Assembly (NCBI RefSeq): GCF_000336385.2
Contig: NZ_HG424536.1
Coordinates: 1 to 64,000 of the forward strand
Source: Lysobacter antibioticus HS124
GTDB taxonomy: Bacteria > Pseudomonadota > Gammaproteobacteria > Xanthomonadales > Xanthomonadaceae
Reading direction: 5' to 3'
Length of the DNA stretch: 64,000 nt
The notes beneath the pieces were generated by a model that was not told the origin of the DNA, ran no database searches, and saw only the letters and a list, made by a program, of their open reading frames with translations. Both the position numbers and the translations under genes were made by a program. Of the stretch, positions 44,158 through 53,150 are shown one piece after another; the stretch's first letter is position 1, and each line of letters begins with the position of its first letter.

Positions 44158-44940
44158 CTACAGCGCGTCGTGGAAGATCAGGCCCAGGGTGTGGCGGCGA
44201 CCGGCGCGCACGCGGCTGACGCCGTGCTTGAGCGCGACCCGATAGTGGCCGCACGCGCCGGACTGCGGGCGTTGCCGCACCGCGAACGCGACCGCATCGC
44301 CCTGGCGCAGCGGCACCACCTCGACCCGCGACTGCATCCGCGGCCGCTGCTCGGTCAGGACGAATTCGCCGCCGTCGAAATCGCGCCCGGGTTCGGACAG
44401 CAGGATCGCCACCTGCAGCGGGAACAGGTGCTCGCCGTACACGTCTTGGTGCAGGCAGTTGTAGTCGCCTTCGCCATAGCGCAGCAGCAAAGGCGTCGGA
44501 CACCGCTGCCCGGCCTCGTGGCAACGCCGCAGGTAATCGCGCAGCGTCGGCGGATAGCTCGCAGCGTCGCCCAGCGCTCGGTTCCAGCGCGCGGCGACCT
44601 GCGACAACGGCGGATACAGGGCGCTGCGCAACGCCTGCACCGGCGCCGGCAGGGGATAGCGGTAGTAGCGATACTCGCCGCGGCCGAAGCCGTGCCGAGC
44701 CATCGTCACCCGGCTGCGATAGCGCACATCGTCGTCGTAGGCCTCGGCCAACGCCGCGCACTCCTGCGGCGCGAGCAGGCCCGGCAGCACCGCATTGCCG
44801 CGCTCGTCCAGCTCCGCGCCGATGCGCATCCAATCCTGCGTGGCGACGCGCGCGGCGTAGCCCGCTGCGTCGACTGCGGCGGTGCCGGGATCGGCCTCGA
44901 TCTGCGTACCGAACAGGGGCAACGATGAAGTACGGCGCAC
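44158..44940 (-). CDS. 2-oxoglutarate/Fe(II)-dependent oxygenase
   Basis: The 260-residue protein has the facial triad of the superfamily: His164 and Asp166 in CLHQDVYGE, His239 in ALKHGVSRV, and Arg249 ten residues later for 2-oxoglutarate binding. The conserved DGGEF strand lies between. Overall it resembles the bacterial COG3826-like group of prolyl-hydroxylase-related oxygenases, some of which neighbour alkylation-repair genes; no ada or alkB is seen here. The substrate is unknown. It is divergent from ax21 across a 413-bp region. Confidence 0.8.
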   Translation of the reverse strand: MRRTSSLPLFGTQIEADPGTAAVDAAGYAARVATQDWMRIGAELDERGNAVLPGLLAPQECAALAEAYDDDVRYRSRVTMARHGFGRGEYRYYRYPLPAPVQALRSALYPPLSQVAARWNRALGDAASYPPTLRDYLRRCHEAGQRCPTPLLLRYGEGDYNCLHQDVYGEHLFPLQVAILLSEPGRDFDGGEFVLTEQRPRMQSRVEVVPLRQGDAVAFAVRQRPQSGACGHYRVALKHGVSRVRAGRRHTLGLIFHDAL

Positions 44941-45353
44941 GTTCGCGGCTCCTGCATGACTTTCGTCACCCCATGATCCGTTTTCGCGCCGGGCGCGCTA
45001 TCCGAATCCTGCTGCTGGCTGAATCGATTCGGGCCGCATCGGCCCGCAGCGATCTTTGCCGAATCTGCTGCGTGCGCACCGGTTCGACGGAAATATTCAG
45101 CCGCCAGCCAGACAAACGCGGACGGCGGACGATACGCGCACGTCGATCTCGGACTTATGGCCTAGATCGACAGGACTTATGACCTACCGCAGCGCGCCAA
45201 GGACCATGCGCAGAACGTTAAGTTCCTAATAAAAACCCCTGGAAATTCAGGTTCGATTGCAATGCGCCGACGATACTGCGCACACCGAATCGCAAGGACG
45301 CCTCACTCCGAAGCGCGCGATCCGGAATAAAACCAATAAGAGGCTCAGACCTT
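44941..45353. promoter_or_regulatory. Regulatory region between the oxygenase and ax21
   Basis: No gene is supported. A 14-base direct repeat, GGACTTATGGCCTA (45151-45164) and GGACTTATGACCTA (45173-45186), has a 22-bp period, two helical turns, and one mismatch. Downstream, TTAAGTTCCTAATAAAAACC (45219-45238) is AT-rich and may hold the ax21 promoter; the ATG at 45354 has AGAGG ahead of it. Confidence 0.55.
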
Positions 45354-45953
45354 ATGAAGCGTGCATTGCTTGCCCTCACCCTCGCCGCCGCCCTGCCGTT
45401 CGCCGCCGCCAATGCGGCCGAGGGCGTGTCCTACAACTACGTCGAGGCCGGCTACGCCAAGACCGACGCCAAGAACAGCTACGCCGATGCCGACGGCTGG
45501 GCGATCAACGGCTCCTACGCCTTCCACCCGAACTTCCATGTGTTCGGCGGTTACAGCAAGCAGGAAACCGACTCGCAGAATTTCTTCGGTCTGCGCGTTC
45601 CCGGCTACGACGTCGACCAGTGGAACGTCGGCGTGGGCTACAACCACGAACTGACCAAGCGCGTCGACCTGGTTACCCGCGTCGCTTACCAGCAGGACAA
45701 GCACGAATTGCGCTGGGACCGGAAGCTCAAGGGCGGCAGCGTCGAAGCCGGCGTGCGCGGCACCCTGACCCCGAACTGGGAAGGCTATGCCTTCGCCGGT
45801 TACCAGGACTACGACAAGCACTACGACGGCAAGTTCTACGGCCGCATCGGCACCCAGGTGAAGTTCAACCAGAGCTGGGGCATCACCGCCGACGCCAAGT
45901 TCATCGATGGCGGCCAGAAAGAGTTCTTCATCGGCCCGCGCTTCAGCTTCTAA
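45354..45953 (+). CDS. ax21: Ax21-family outer-membrane protein
   Basis: The 199-residue precursor has a signal peptide (about 1-22) and an eight-strand-like beta-barrel of alternating aromatic and polar residues. It starts YNYVEAGYAKTDAKNSY and ends in FFIGPRFSF, a proper C-terminal phenylalanine for outer-membrane insertion. It matches the Ax21 (Omp1X) proteins of Xanthomonas and Stenotrophomonas, secreted with outer-membrane vesicles and linked to motility, biofilm and DSF-dependent regulation. The gene is single, with its own strong terminator and a long upstream regulatory region. Confidence 0.93.
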   Translation: MKRALLALTLAAALPFAAANAAEGVSYNYVEAGYAKTDAKNSYADADGWAINGSYAFHPNFHVFGGYSKQETDSQNFFGLRVPGYDVDQWNVGVGYNHELTKRVDLVTRVAYQQDKHELRWDRKLKGGSVEAGVRGTLTPNWEGYAFAGYQDYDKHYDGKFYGRIGTQVKFNQSWGITADAKFIDGGQKEFFIGPRFSF

Positions 45954-46023
45954 AGAAAGCGCTACCGGGAAGCACCCGGCAACAATCGCGATTCTTTCTC
46001 TCTCTCCCCCGAAACGTCGCGAT

Positions 46024-46054
46024 GAGCCCGGCCGCAAGGCCGGGCTCTTTTTTT
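46024..46054 (+). terminator. Strong rho-independent terminator of ax21
   Basis: GAGCCCGGCC and GGCCGGGCTC form a perfect 10-bp stem with a GCAA tetraloop, followed by seven T residues. Confidence 0.95.
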
Positions 46055-46180
46055 GCGCTACATCTTTCGCGCTACCTCGGCCGCGCAGCCGTCGTCGCAA
46101 GGCGGTCGCGGCGTATGAGCGCAGGACATCCCCTTGAAATCCCGGTGGGACGCCGCGACGCCACGGGAAACCGGCGCAGC

Positions 46181-47692
46181 TCAGTCCTGATCGGCTTCGG
46201 TTTTTTCGCCAACGCCTTGCAGTGCCTGCTGCAGGGCCTCGCCGAGCTCGCGTTCGAGCTGCTTTTCCGCGGCGCGCTCGGGCGTGGCCATGCGCAGTTC
46301 CTCGCAGGCCACCGAATCGGAATGCTCGGCGCATACCTTGCGGATGCCGGCCAGCAGCGCGTCGTCGCCGGCGTTGAGATAGGCCGAGACGACGTTGCCG
46401 CAGCCCTCGCGCACGTGCATCGCGCAGACCTTGTCGTAGGCCGCCGCCGCGCCCTTCCAGTCACCGCCCAGCGCGGCGACGTGGCCGATGCCCATGCAGG
46501 CCGACATCGAGCCGCGCGCGCAGCAGGCTTCGGCGCCGCCGGGCTCGGTCAGCGCGCATTGGTCGACCTTGTACGCCGTTTCCCTGAGCTTGGCGCCCGG
46601 TTGCGGCAGCGCGATCGGCGCGCACTGGCCGGCGCGCGCCCGCCGATAGACGTGGTAGCGGGTCCAGTCGTCCTGGCCGACCAGGGTGTCGGCGTCGATC
46701 CAGCGCAGTACGAAATCGTCGCCCTTGTCGTGGCGCACCAGCACCTCGTCCTCGCGCAGGCGGTAGGGCATGGTCGCCGCGTCGTCTTCCGACAGCGCCG
46801 CGTTGCCGTCGTCGAAGCGGAAACCGCCGAACAGCGACCCGTCGTCGGACACATACCAGCCGCAGGGCTGGCGCGGCGACTGCCGCGGCGGCGCGTCGCG
46901 CAGCGCGGTGCCGGTCCAGCGCGCGACGCGGTCGCAGGCGTTCTTGCTCAGCCGGCGGTCGCAGGTGGACTGCGAGATCGCACGCGTCGATGCGTAGCGC
47001 CCGGCGATCCATTCCTGCTCGGCCAGCGATTCGCAGGCGCCGCCGCTGCCGATGTCGTCGCAGGCGATGCGCAAGGCCGCGATCGAAGCCGGGCTCAGCG
47101 CATCGGTACGGAACATCACCAGCGGCGCGCCCGCCTCGCTCGGGGTCAGCGCCTTGGCCCAGACCTCGCAGGCGTAGGGGCTGCGGTCCTCGCGGCAATG
47201 GCGCTCGAGCTTGCGCAGGCGATCGGGTTGCTTGCCCTCGGGGTCGTAGCTGAGCACGTCGACGCAGGACTGGACGTCGCCGGCGGCGCAATCGGCGACG
47301 CTGTCGTTGTCCTGGCCGGCCGCGTAGACGACCCCGTCGTTGCGGTGCGCGGCGCAGGTCGCCGCCTTGACCCGCTTCAGGCGCTTGGGCTGCGGCTCGA
47401 ACAGGCTGGGCTGGCGCTCCAGGTCGCCGTCCGGCAGCAGCTTGTATTCGGTGCTGAGGGTGCTGTCGGCGTTGCGCACGCGGACCCGGTCGCCGTCGAT
47501 GCGGTAACGGTACGGGCCCTGGGGCGAAACGAAGCCTTCGCGGTCGTGGGCGATCGCGCGCTCGCCGTCGAAGCTCAAGGTGCCGTCGTACTCCTCGCCG
47601 CTGTCGTAGGTGCCGCAGGGCGCGTCGGCGGCGAACGCCGACGGCGCCAGCGCGAAACAAAGCAGCAGCGGAATTGCGCGGAGAATTCGCAT
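46181..47692 (-). CDS. Cysteine-rich periplasmic protein with internal duplication
   Basis: A 503-residue exported protein (signal peptide about 1-22) of unrecognised family. A domain beginning CGTYDSGEEYDGTLSFDG at Cys26 recurs as CGWYVSDDGSLFGGFRFDD at Cys277. Both are followed by a PYRYRIDGD/PYRLREDE strand and a Y-x-Y/R-x-x-R end. Between and after the copies are Sel1- or TPR-like helical stretches with paired cysteines (for example DKVCAMHVREGCGNVV), about 20 cysteines in all, suggesting several disulfides. The ATG used starts the signal peptide; the frame continues upstream without one. Confidence 0.7.
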   Translation of the reverse strand: MRILRAIPLLLCFALAPSAFAADAPCGTYDSGEEYDGTLSFDGERAIAHDREGFVSPQGPYRYRIDGDRVRVRNADSTLSTEYKLLPDGDLERQPSLFEPQPKRLKRVKAATCAAHRNDGVVYAAGQDNDSVADCAAGDVQSCVDVLSYDPEGKQPDRLRKLERHCREDRSPYACEVWAKALTPSEAGAPLVMFRTDALSPASIAALRIACDDIGSGGACESLAEQEWIAGRYASTRAISQSTCDRRLSKNACDRVARWTGTALRDAPPRQSPRQPCGWYVSDDGSLFGGFRFDDGNAALSEDDAATMPYRLREDEVLVRHDKGDDFVLRWIDADTLVGQDDWTRYHVYRRARAGQCAPIALPQPGAKLRETAYKVDQCALTEPGGAEACCARGSMSACMGIGHVAALGGDWKGAAAAYDKVCAMHVREGCGNVVSAYLNAGDDALLAGIRKVCAEHSDSVACEELRMATPERAAEKQLERELGEALQQALQGVGEKTEADQD

Positions 47693-47781
47693 ATCGTCCT
47701 TCCTTGGGGCATGGGCGCGGCCCGACCGCACCGGCCGCCGCGCGCTGACGCGTGCGGGACGATGCGGCGACGGGCCGGGGA

Positions 47782-48825
47782 TCAACCGAACAGGTCGGTC
47801 GGGTATTCGGGCTTCTGCTCGCGCGAGAGCAGCTTGCGCAGGCCGTCGGCGGGGGTGATGCGGCCGTGCAGCACTTCGCGAACTGCGCTGGAGATCGGCA
47901 GCTCGATGCCGTGGCGTTCGGCCTGGCGCATGACTTCGTCGGCGGTCTGCACCGACTCGACCACCTGGCCGATTTCGCGCACCGCGTCTTCGATGGACTG
48001 GCCGCGGCCCAGGGCCAGGCCGAGACGGCGATTGCGCGACAGATCGCCGGTGCAGGTCAGCACCAGGTCGCCGAGGCCGGCCAGGCCCATCAGGGTCTCG
48101 GGTTGGCCGCCGATGGCCTGGTTGAGCCGCAGCATCTCGTTGAGGCCGCGGGTGATCAGGCCGGCACGCGCGTTGAGGCCGAGCTGCATGCCGTCGGCGA
48201 CGCCGGTGGCGACTGCGAGCACATTCTTCATCGCTCCGCCGAGTTCGGCGCCGAGCATGTCGTCGCCGGTGTAGGCGCGGAACGCCGGCCCATGCAGGGC
48301 GTCGGCCACCGCCTGGGCGAAATCGGCGTCGTCGGAATGCACGGTCAGCGCAGTCGGCAGGCCTTGCGCGACTTCCTTGGCGAACGAGGGGCCGGTGACG
48401 ACGGCCAACGGCACGCCGGGGCCGAGCACCTCTTCGGCGACTTCGTGCAGGAAGCGGCCGCTGCCGGGCTCGAAGCCCTTGGTCGCCCAGGCCACGCCGG
48501 CATGCGCGGGCCGGTGCGGGGCCAGGGCGCGCAGGGTTTCGGCGAAAGCGTGCGAAGGCGTCACCACCAGCACCAGATCGGCCTCGCGCAGCGACTGCGC
48601 CAGATCGGTGGTCGCACGCAGGCTCGCCGGCAAGGCGATGCCGGGCAGGTAGCGCGGGTTCTCGTGGCGGCTATCGATGGCCGCGGCGACCTCGGCATCG
48701 CGTCCCCACAGCACGGTCGGATGACCGTGCCGGGCGATCAGCGCGGCCAGGGCGGTGCCCCAGGAACCGGCGCCGAGCACCGCTATGCGCGGTTTCGGCG
48801 CCGTGTCGGACGTATCGTGCGTCAT
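47782..48825 (-). CDS. gpsA: NAD(P)-dependent glycerol-3-phosphate dehydrogenase GpsA
   Basis: GpsA reduces dihydroxyacetone phosphate to sn-glycerol-3-phosphate for phospholipid synthesis. The 347-residue protein has the dinucleotide motif [12 protein letters not shown] near the N-terminus, the [18 protein letters not shown] strand, catalytic Lys in [13 protein letters not shown] and the [20 protein letters not shown] signature. The start is the ATG before THDTSD. It lies 25 bp after secB, the classical gammaproteobacterial arrangement. Confidence 0.97.
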   Translation of the reverse strand: MTHDTSDTAPKPRIAVLGAGSWGTALAALIARHGHPTVLWGRDAEVAAAIDSRHENPRYLPGIALPASLRATTDLAQSLREADLVLVVTPSHAFAETLRALAPHRPAHAGVAWATKGFEPGSGRFLHEVAEEVLGPGVPLAVVTGPSFAKEVAQGLPTALTVHSDDADFAQAVADALHGPAFRAYTGDDMLGAELGGAMKNVLAVATGVADGMQLGLNARAGLITRGLNEMLRLNQAIGGQPETLMGLAGLGDLVLTCTGDLSRNRRLGLALGRGQSIEDAVREIGQVVESVQTADEVMRQAERHGIELPISSAVREVLHGRITPADGLRKLLSREQKPEYPTDLFG

Positions 48826-48850
48826 GCGCGAACGGGTCCGGGCGCGGGGA

Positions 48851-49369
48851 TCAGGCGTTGCCCGCGGTTTCCGCGTCGGCCAGACCGCCATCGGCCTGGG
48901 ACGCGCGCTGGCGCAGGCCTTCGGCGTACAGGGCGTCGAAATTGATCGGCTGCAGGAAGAACGGCGGGAAGCCGCCGGCCTGGATCAGATCGCTGATCAG
49001 CTGGCGTGCGTACGGGTACAGCACGTTCGGGCAGTGGGTGCCGAGCATCGCGTCCAGGGTCGGGCCGTCGAAGCCGATCAGGCCGAACACGCCGGCCTGC
49101 TTCACTTCGGCCAGGTACATCGGCTTGTCGTTGGCGGCGCAGGTCAGGGTGATGCCGAGCACGACTTCGAACGCGTTCTCGCCCACGCGCTGCACGTTCT
49201 GCGACAGGTTCAGCTGCAGCTGCGGCTGGGCGGCTTCGGCGAACACGGCCGGAGCGCCGGGGACCTCGAAGGAGACGTCCTTGACGTAGATCTTTTCGAC
49301 GGTGAACGCGGGGCCGGTTGCGGCTTCTTCGGCCTGCGCGGCAGCGCCGTTGACGTTTTCTTCGGACAT
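48851..49369 (-). CDS. secB: Protein-export chaperone SecB
   Basis: SecB keeps preproteins unfolded and delivers them to SecA. The 172-residue protein has the conserved core [14 protein letters not shown], the GVFGLIG hydrophobic strand, and [37 protein letters not shown] near the end (given here in two joined blocks of the family pattern). The Ala/Glu-rich first 20 residues and last 15 residues are variable, as in other xanthomonads. It sits between a membrane rhodanese gene and gpsA. Confidence 0.97.
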   Translation of the reverse strand: MSEENVNGAAAQAEEAATGPAFTVEKIYVKDVSFEVPGAPAVFAEAAQPQLQLNLSQNVQRVGENAFEVVLGITLTCAANDKPMYLAEVKQAGVFGLIGFDGPTLDAMLGTHCPNVLYPYARQLISDLIQAGGFPPFFLQPINFDALYAEGLRQRASQADGGLADAETAGNA

Positions 49370-49582
49370 CGGGTGATTCCCCCAGCGGAATGAGTTTCGG
49401 AAAAGAAGGTTTCGGAAAAGAGCTCGATTATGCCCGCTCGCGGGGAGCGGGCCAAACCGCCTCGCGACGGCCCGAGTCAGTGGATTGAGGCGAATCCGGG
49501 CCAATCAAGGGCCCGCGCGACCCGCGTCACGGGACGGTGCCGGCCTCAGTCTAGCCGGTGCCGATGGCGGCGGTGCGACAGC

Positions 49583-50020
49583 TCAGGCGCGGCCCTTGAC
49601 CAGCGGCAGTTCGGCCTGCATCCAGGCCTGGATGCCGCCGTCGAGCCAGTAGACCTGCTCGAAACCGGCCTTCTTGAGCCGCTTGGCGGCATCGGCCGAG
49701 GCCTGGCCGGTGCGGCACACGGCGACCACCGGCAGCGCCTTGGCGCCGTTGAGCAGCTTGCTTTCCGGATCGAACTGGCTCGGCTGCACCGAGCGGCTGC
49801 CGGCGATGTGGCCCTTTTCGAAGTCGTTGCTGGCCGACAGGTCGATCACCAGGGCGTTGTCGCGGTTGATCAGCGCGGTCAGCTCGGCCGGGCGCAAGGC
49901 CTTGTAGCCGCGGAACAGGCGCGCGATCTCGGTGTACAGGATGGCCAGGGTCAGGCCGACGAAGCCCAACGACAGGTACATGTGGCGGCCGGCGAACGCC
50001 AGCAGTTCATCGAAGCTCAC
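49583..50020 (-). CDS. Membrane-anchored rhodanese-like protein (YibN type)
   Basis: A 145-residue protein with one N-terminal membrane helix (about 8-32) and a rhodanese domain (about 45-140). The catalytic cysteine lies in VVAVCRTGQASADAA, and the CRTGQA loop is the active-site cradle for sulfane-sulfur transfer. The order rhodanese-secB-gpsA matches yibN-grxC-secB-gpsA of enterobacteria with the glutaredoxin gene absent. It is probably an inner-membrane protein facing the cytosol. Confidence 0.88.
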   Translation of the reverse strand: MSFDELLAFAGRHMYLSLGFVGLTLAILYTEIARLFRGYKALRPAELTALINRDNALVIDLSASNDFEKGHIAGSRSVQPSQFDPESKLLNGAKALPVVAVCRTGQASADAAKRLKKAGFEQVYWLDGGIQAWMQAELPLVKGRA

Positions 50021-50255
50021 GGCAGACTCTTTCCGGATCGGCGCTCAACGGGCCTTGCGGGCCCGAACGGGGCGGCGATTGTCGCCCAGCGCGGGCCGGG
50101 GCGCAAAAGCCGGTAAACAGCGGGCGGGGCTTGGCGGGCGGCGCAAAGCCGGGGCGCGGCGATCGGCCCGCCCCGCCCCGACCCGAACGGAGGTAGAGAG
50201 GAACCAGCGCCGGCGGCCCCGCCGGCTCCTGGCGCCGCACGCTAGGGCCGGGTCG

Positions 50256-50687
50256 TTACTGGCCTTCCCACAGATCCGGCAGGCCGCTGATCAGCCACCA
50301 GGTCTTGCTCTCGGGGTCCCAGGTCCAGGCCTCGACGTAGCGCACGCTGCGCTCGGCCAGGGTATGGCGATTGATCACGCCGATGTTGATCACCCGCGCC
50401 GCCGAGCCCTTCTCCTTGTCCACTTCGGTGCCGGCGTCGTGGTAGGAGGAAATCTGGATTTGCTTGTAACGCTCCAGCTGCATCGCGGTCGGCGCCAGTT
50501 TCTTGCGCAGATCGGGATCGATCATGTTGGCCGCGCCTTCGAAGTCGCCCCAACGGATCGCGGCCGAATAGGCGTACTGGGCTTCGGTCAGCTTGTTGTT
50601 CTGCGTACCGGTGGTCTGGCAGCCGGCCAGGGTCAGCACGGCGAATACGGCCAGGGCCGCCCAGCAGGTCTTCAGCAACGCTCGCAT
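50256..50687 (-). CDS. Small lipoprotein of unknown function
   Basis: A 143-residue lipoprotein with lipobox LTLAGC (acylated Cys23). The body (AAIRWGDFEGAANMIDPDLR through YVEAWTWDPESKTWWLISGLP) is a mixed alpha/beta fold reminiscent of NTF2-like domains, with a Trp-rich last strand. The family is common in xanthomonads, but I cannot name a function. The ATG is chosen at the start of the signal peptide; twelve more in-frame residues upstream lack signal-peptide character. Confidence 0.72.
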   Translation of the reverse strand: MRALLKTCWAALAVFAVLTLAGCQTTGTQNNKLTEAQYAYSAAIRWGDFEGAANMIDPDLRKKLAPTAMQLERYKQIQISSYHDAGTEVDKEKGSAARVINIGVINRHTLAERSVRYVEAWTWDPESKTWWLISGLPDLWEGQ

Positions 50688-50736
50688 CTGTGCGCTCCGG
50701 CAGGAATGAGGTTCGATGCGCATCCTACCGGGCGCG

Positions 50737-51195
50737 TCAGGGCTTAGCGATGGCGACGTAGCGCGCCGTGAACTCGGTCGCGATCCCGCCTTCCGGCAGC
50801 AACGCGCGCGCGACCAGCGAGGTGCGGGCGCGGCCGCGCTCGCGCAGGGTCGCCAGGAAGCTGTCCCAGTCGGCCTCGGCCGACAACTCGGCGTGCACGT
50901 CGAGGTCGGCGAACAGCGGCGCCAGGTAACGGATCTGACTGTCGGCGACGAACACGTCGGCCCGCAGCCCGGCCTGCTCCACGCCCAGCGAGACCACGCC
51001 CCACGAGGCCAGCGTCATCATCGACGCCAGGCTGCCGCCGAAGGCGCAGCCCTTGTCGTTGACGTGATGCGCCAGCGGCGAGTGCAGGCGCAGGCGGCGG
51101 CCGTCGTAACCGGCGATGGAAACTTGCATCGCCGCGACCGGCGGCATCGATTGGTAGTGCGCGTGGAGGCGTTGCAGAGCGGCGTCGTAAGTCAT
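50737..51195 (-). CDS. YiiD_C-type hotdog-fold thioesterase
   Basis: A 152-residue hotdog-fold protein of the YiiD C-terminal thioesterase type. The core reads HVNDKGCAFGGSLASMMTLASWGVV (about 44-68), where the helix start GGSLASM is characteristic, then DVFVADSQIRYLAPL and the final strand FTARYVAI. It probably hydrolyses acyl-CoA or acyl-ACP thioesters. No GNAT domain is fused, unlike E. coli YiiD (FabY-like). It is divergent from hemD with 86 bp between starts. Confidence 0.82.
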   Translation of the reverse strand: MTYDAALQRLHAHYQSMPPVAAMQVSIAGYDGRRLRLHSPLAHHVNDKGCAFGGSLASMMTLASWGVVSLGVEQAGLRADVFVADSQIRYLAPLFADLDVHAELSAEADWDSFLATLRERGRARTSLVARALLPEGGIATEFTARYVAIAKP

Positions 51196-51281
51196 CGGAA
51201 CCGGAGCGAAGGTGGGGGATGGCGAGCGTGCGCGTCGGCGTCGCACTGCCCTGGACCGGTGCGCTGTGCCAAGCTGGATGC

Positions 51282-52049
51282 ATGAGCCGCGCACCGCGTC
51301 AGCCGCCGCGATGGTACGTGATCTCGCTGCGTCCGAGCGGCGAGCACGCGCCTTTGCGTCGCCTCGCCGCGCAATACGGCGGCGGATTGATCGCCTTGTC
51401 GCCGTGGCGCTTGCGCACCCGCGACGACGCCGACACGCGCGCCGCACTCGATCGCGCCCTGGCCGCGACGCGCGCGCTGGCGACCAGCCCGGCCGCGGCG
51501 CGCGCGTTGCGCGAACTGCGCCCGGATTGGCGAGCGTCGCCGACGCAGCGCTGGTACGCGGTCGGCGCCGGCACCGCCGCGGCGCTGGCGGCCGCCGGCA
51601 TCGCCCAGGTGCGCTGGCCGCGACGCATGGACAGCGAGGGCTTGCTGGATCTGCCGGAGCTGCAGGACCTGCGCGGCGAAGACTTCGCCCTGCTCAGCGC
51701 GCCCGGCGGCCGCGGCCTGATCGAACCGGCGCTGCGCGCGCGCGGCGCACGGGTGATCCGCGCCGACGTCTACGAGCGCGTCGCGCAGGCGCCGTCGCGC
51801 GCGCAGGCACAGCGTCTGTGTGCACTGGAGGCGCCGGCGTTGCTGGCGCTGTCCAGCGGCGAAGCGCTGCAGCGACTGCTGGCGCAATTGCCCGATGCGG
51901 CCGGCGCGGCCCTGCGCCGGGCCCGGGTCAGCGCGGCCAGTCCGCGTCTGGCCGAACTCGCGCGCGGGCTGGGTTTCGCCGACGTCGCGGTCGCCGACGG
52001 CCCGCTGCCGGAGCAACTGCTGGCCGACGGACTGCGTCCGACGCCGTGA
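51282..52049 (+). CDS. hemD: Uroporphyrinogen-III synthase HemD
   Basis: HemD closes hydroxymethylbilane to uroporphyrinogen III with inversion of ring D. The 255-residue protein is divergent in sequence, as HemD always is, but shows the family pattern: WYVISLRPSGEH start, WYAVGAGTAAALAAAGI, the LLSAPGGRGLIEPALRARGARV block with YERV, and ALLALSSGEALQRLL. Its place immediately before hemX and hemY supports the call. The ATG at 51282 starts the recognised homology; an upstream in-frame ATG adds 21 residues without similarity. hemC is not in the window. Confidence 0.9.
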   Translation: MSRAPRQPPRWYVISLRPSGEHAPLRRLAAQYGGGLIALSPWRLRTRDDADTRAALDRALAATRALATSPAAARALRELRPDWRASPTQRWYAVGAGTAAALAAAGIAQVRWPRRMDSEGLLDLPELQDLRGEDFALLSAPGGRGLIEPALRARGARVIRADVYERVAQAPSRAQAQRLCALEAPALLALSSGEALQRLLAQLPDAAGAALRRARVSAASPRLAELARGLGFADVAVADGPLPEQLLADGLRPTP

Positions 52050-52114
52050 CCGGTTGCGGCGGCCGATGCCGTCAAGGCTGTCTTGATGCCCGCTTCCGGT
52101 AGCATGGCCGAGCC

Positions 52115-53110
52115 ATGAACTCCCCCCTCGACACCGTGTCCCCCCCTTCTGCGCCTCCCCCGCCGCGCCGCGGCTCCGCCGCCTGGTTCTGGCTGATCGT
52201 CGTGCTGCTGCTCGCCGCCGGCGGCGGTTGGTTCGGCTGGCGCGAATGGCAGCACCGGCAGGCCGAAGTGCGCGCCGCCGAAGCCGACGCCGACCAGCGC
52301 CTGGAGGCGCTGAACCAGCGCCTGGACACGATGCGCACCAACCAGGAGGCACAGAACCGCCGCCTGGTCCAGGCCGACAACACCAACCGGGTGCTGCGCG
52401 ACGAGTTGCACGGCATCGGCCAGCGCGCCGCGCTGATCGAAGACAGCGTGTCCAAGCTCGCCGATCCCGATCGCCACGGCGCCCAGGCGATGCGCCTGGA
52501 CGAGACCGAACTGCTGCTGACCCTGGGCCAGCAACGCCTGCTGATCGCCGGCGACCTGGAAGGCGCGCGCCGCGCCTACGCCCTGGCCGGCGGCGTGCTC
52601 GACGGCATCGACGACCCGGCCTATCTGAGCCTGCGCCAGACCCTGCTGCAGGAGTCCGCCGCGCTCAAGGAACTGGGCATCGAGCCGCGGGTGCAGGCGA
52701 TGGCCAAGCTCGATGCGCTGGCGCAGGGCCTGAGCCTGCCGGCGGCGACGCCGGCGCAGACCGCCGCGGCGGAGGCGCCGTGGTGGAAGCGCGCCTTCGG
52801 GGTGCTGATCGACGTGCAGCCGCGCGACCGCAGCATCGCCACCCACCCCGACGACCGCGCCGCTGCGCTGGCCGGCCTGCAGCTGGAAATCACCCTGGCC
52901 CGCGCCGCCGCCGAGCGCCGCGACGTCGAGGGCTATCGCGCCGCGCTCAAGCGCGCCGAAGCCTGGGTGCTGCGCCTGTCGCCGCCGTCGCCGGCGCAGC
53001 AGCGCCAGCTGGCCCAGCTGCGCGAACTGGCGGCGCTGCCGCTTTCACTTTCGGTTCCGACCCTGGGCACCACACTGCAGCAGTTGCGCCAGCTGCGTAC
53101 GGCCGGTTGA
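52115..53110 (+). CDS. hemX: HemX-like membrane protein of heme biosynthesis operon
   Basis: A 331-residue protein often annotated as uroporphyrinogen-III C-methyltransferase but lacking any SAM-binding fold. A Pro-rich cytosolic start is followed by one membrane helix (about 25-45), a coiled coil (about 50-110: RLEALNQRLDTMRTNQEAQN) and a periplasmic helical domain. It lies 65 bp after hemD and 40 bp before hemY. The role is uncertain; it may scaffold late tetrapyrrole enzymes. Confidence 0.88.
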   Translation: MNSPLDTVSPPSAPPPPRRGSAAWFWLIVVLLLAAGGGWFGWREWQHRQAEVRAAEADADQRLEALNQRLDTMRTNQEAQNRRLVQADNTNRVLRDELHGIGQRAALIEDSVSKLADPDRHGAQAMRLDETELLLTLGQQRLLIAGDLEGARRAYALAGGVLDGIDDPAYLSLRQTLLQESAALKELGIEPRVQAMAKLDALAQGLSLPAATPAQTAAAEAPWWKRAFGVLIDVQPRDRSIATHPDDRAAALAGLQLEITLARAAAERRDVEGYRAALKRAEAWVLRLSPPSPAQQRQLAQLRELAALPLSLSVPTLGTTLQQLRQLRTAG

Positions 53111-53150
53111 ACGGCCGCCCCGAACGCCGGCGCGATAAGGAGGTGCCGCA

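Noticed and set aside
52115-53110. Uroporphyrinogen-III C-methyltransferase activity for HemX.
   Set aside because: There is no SAM-binding GxGxGxxxLLT-type motif; the protein is a one-helix membrane protein with a coiled coil.
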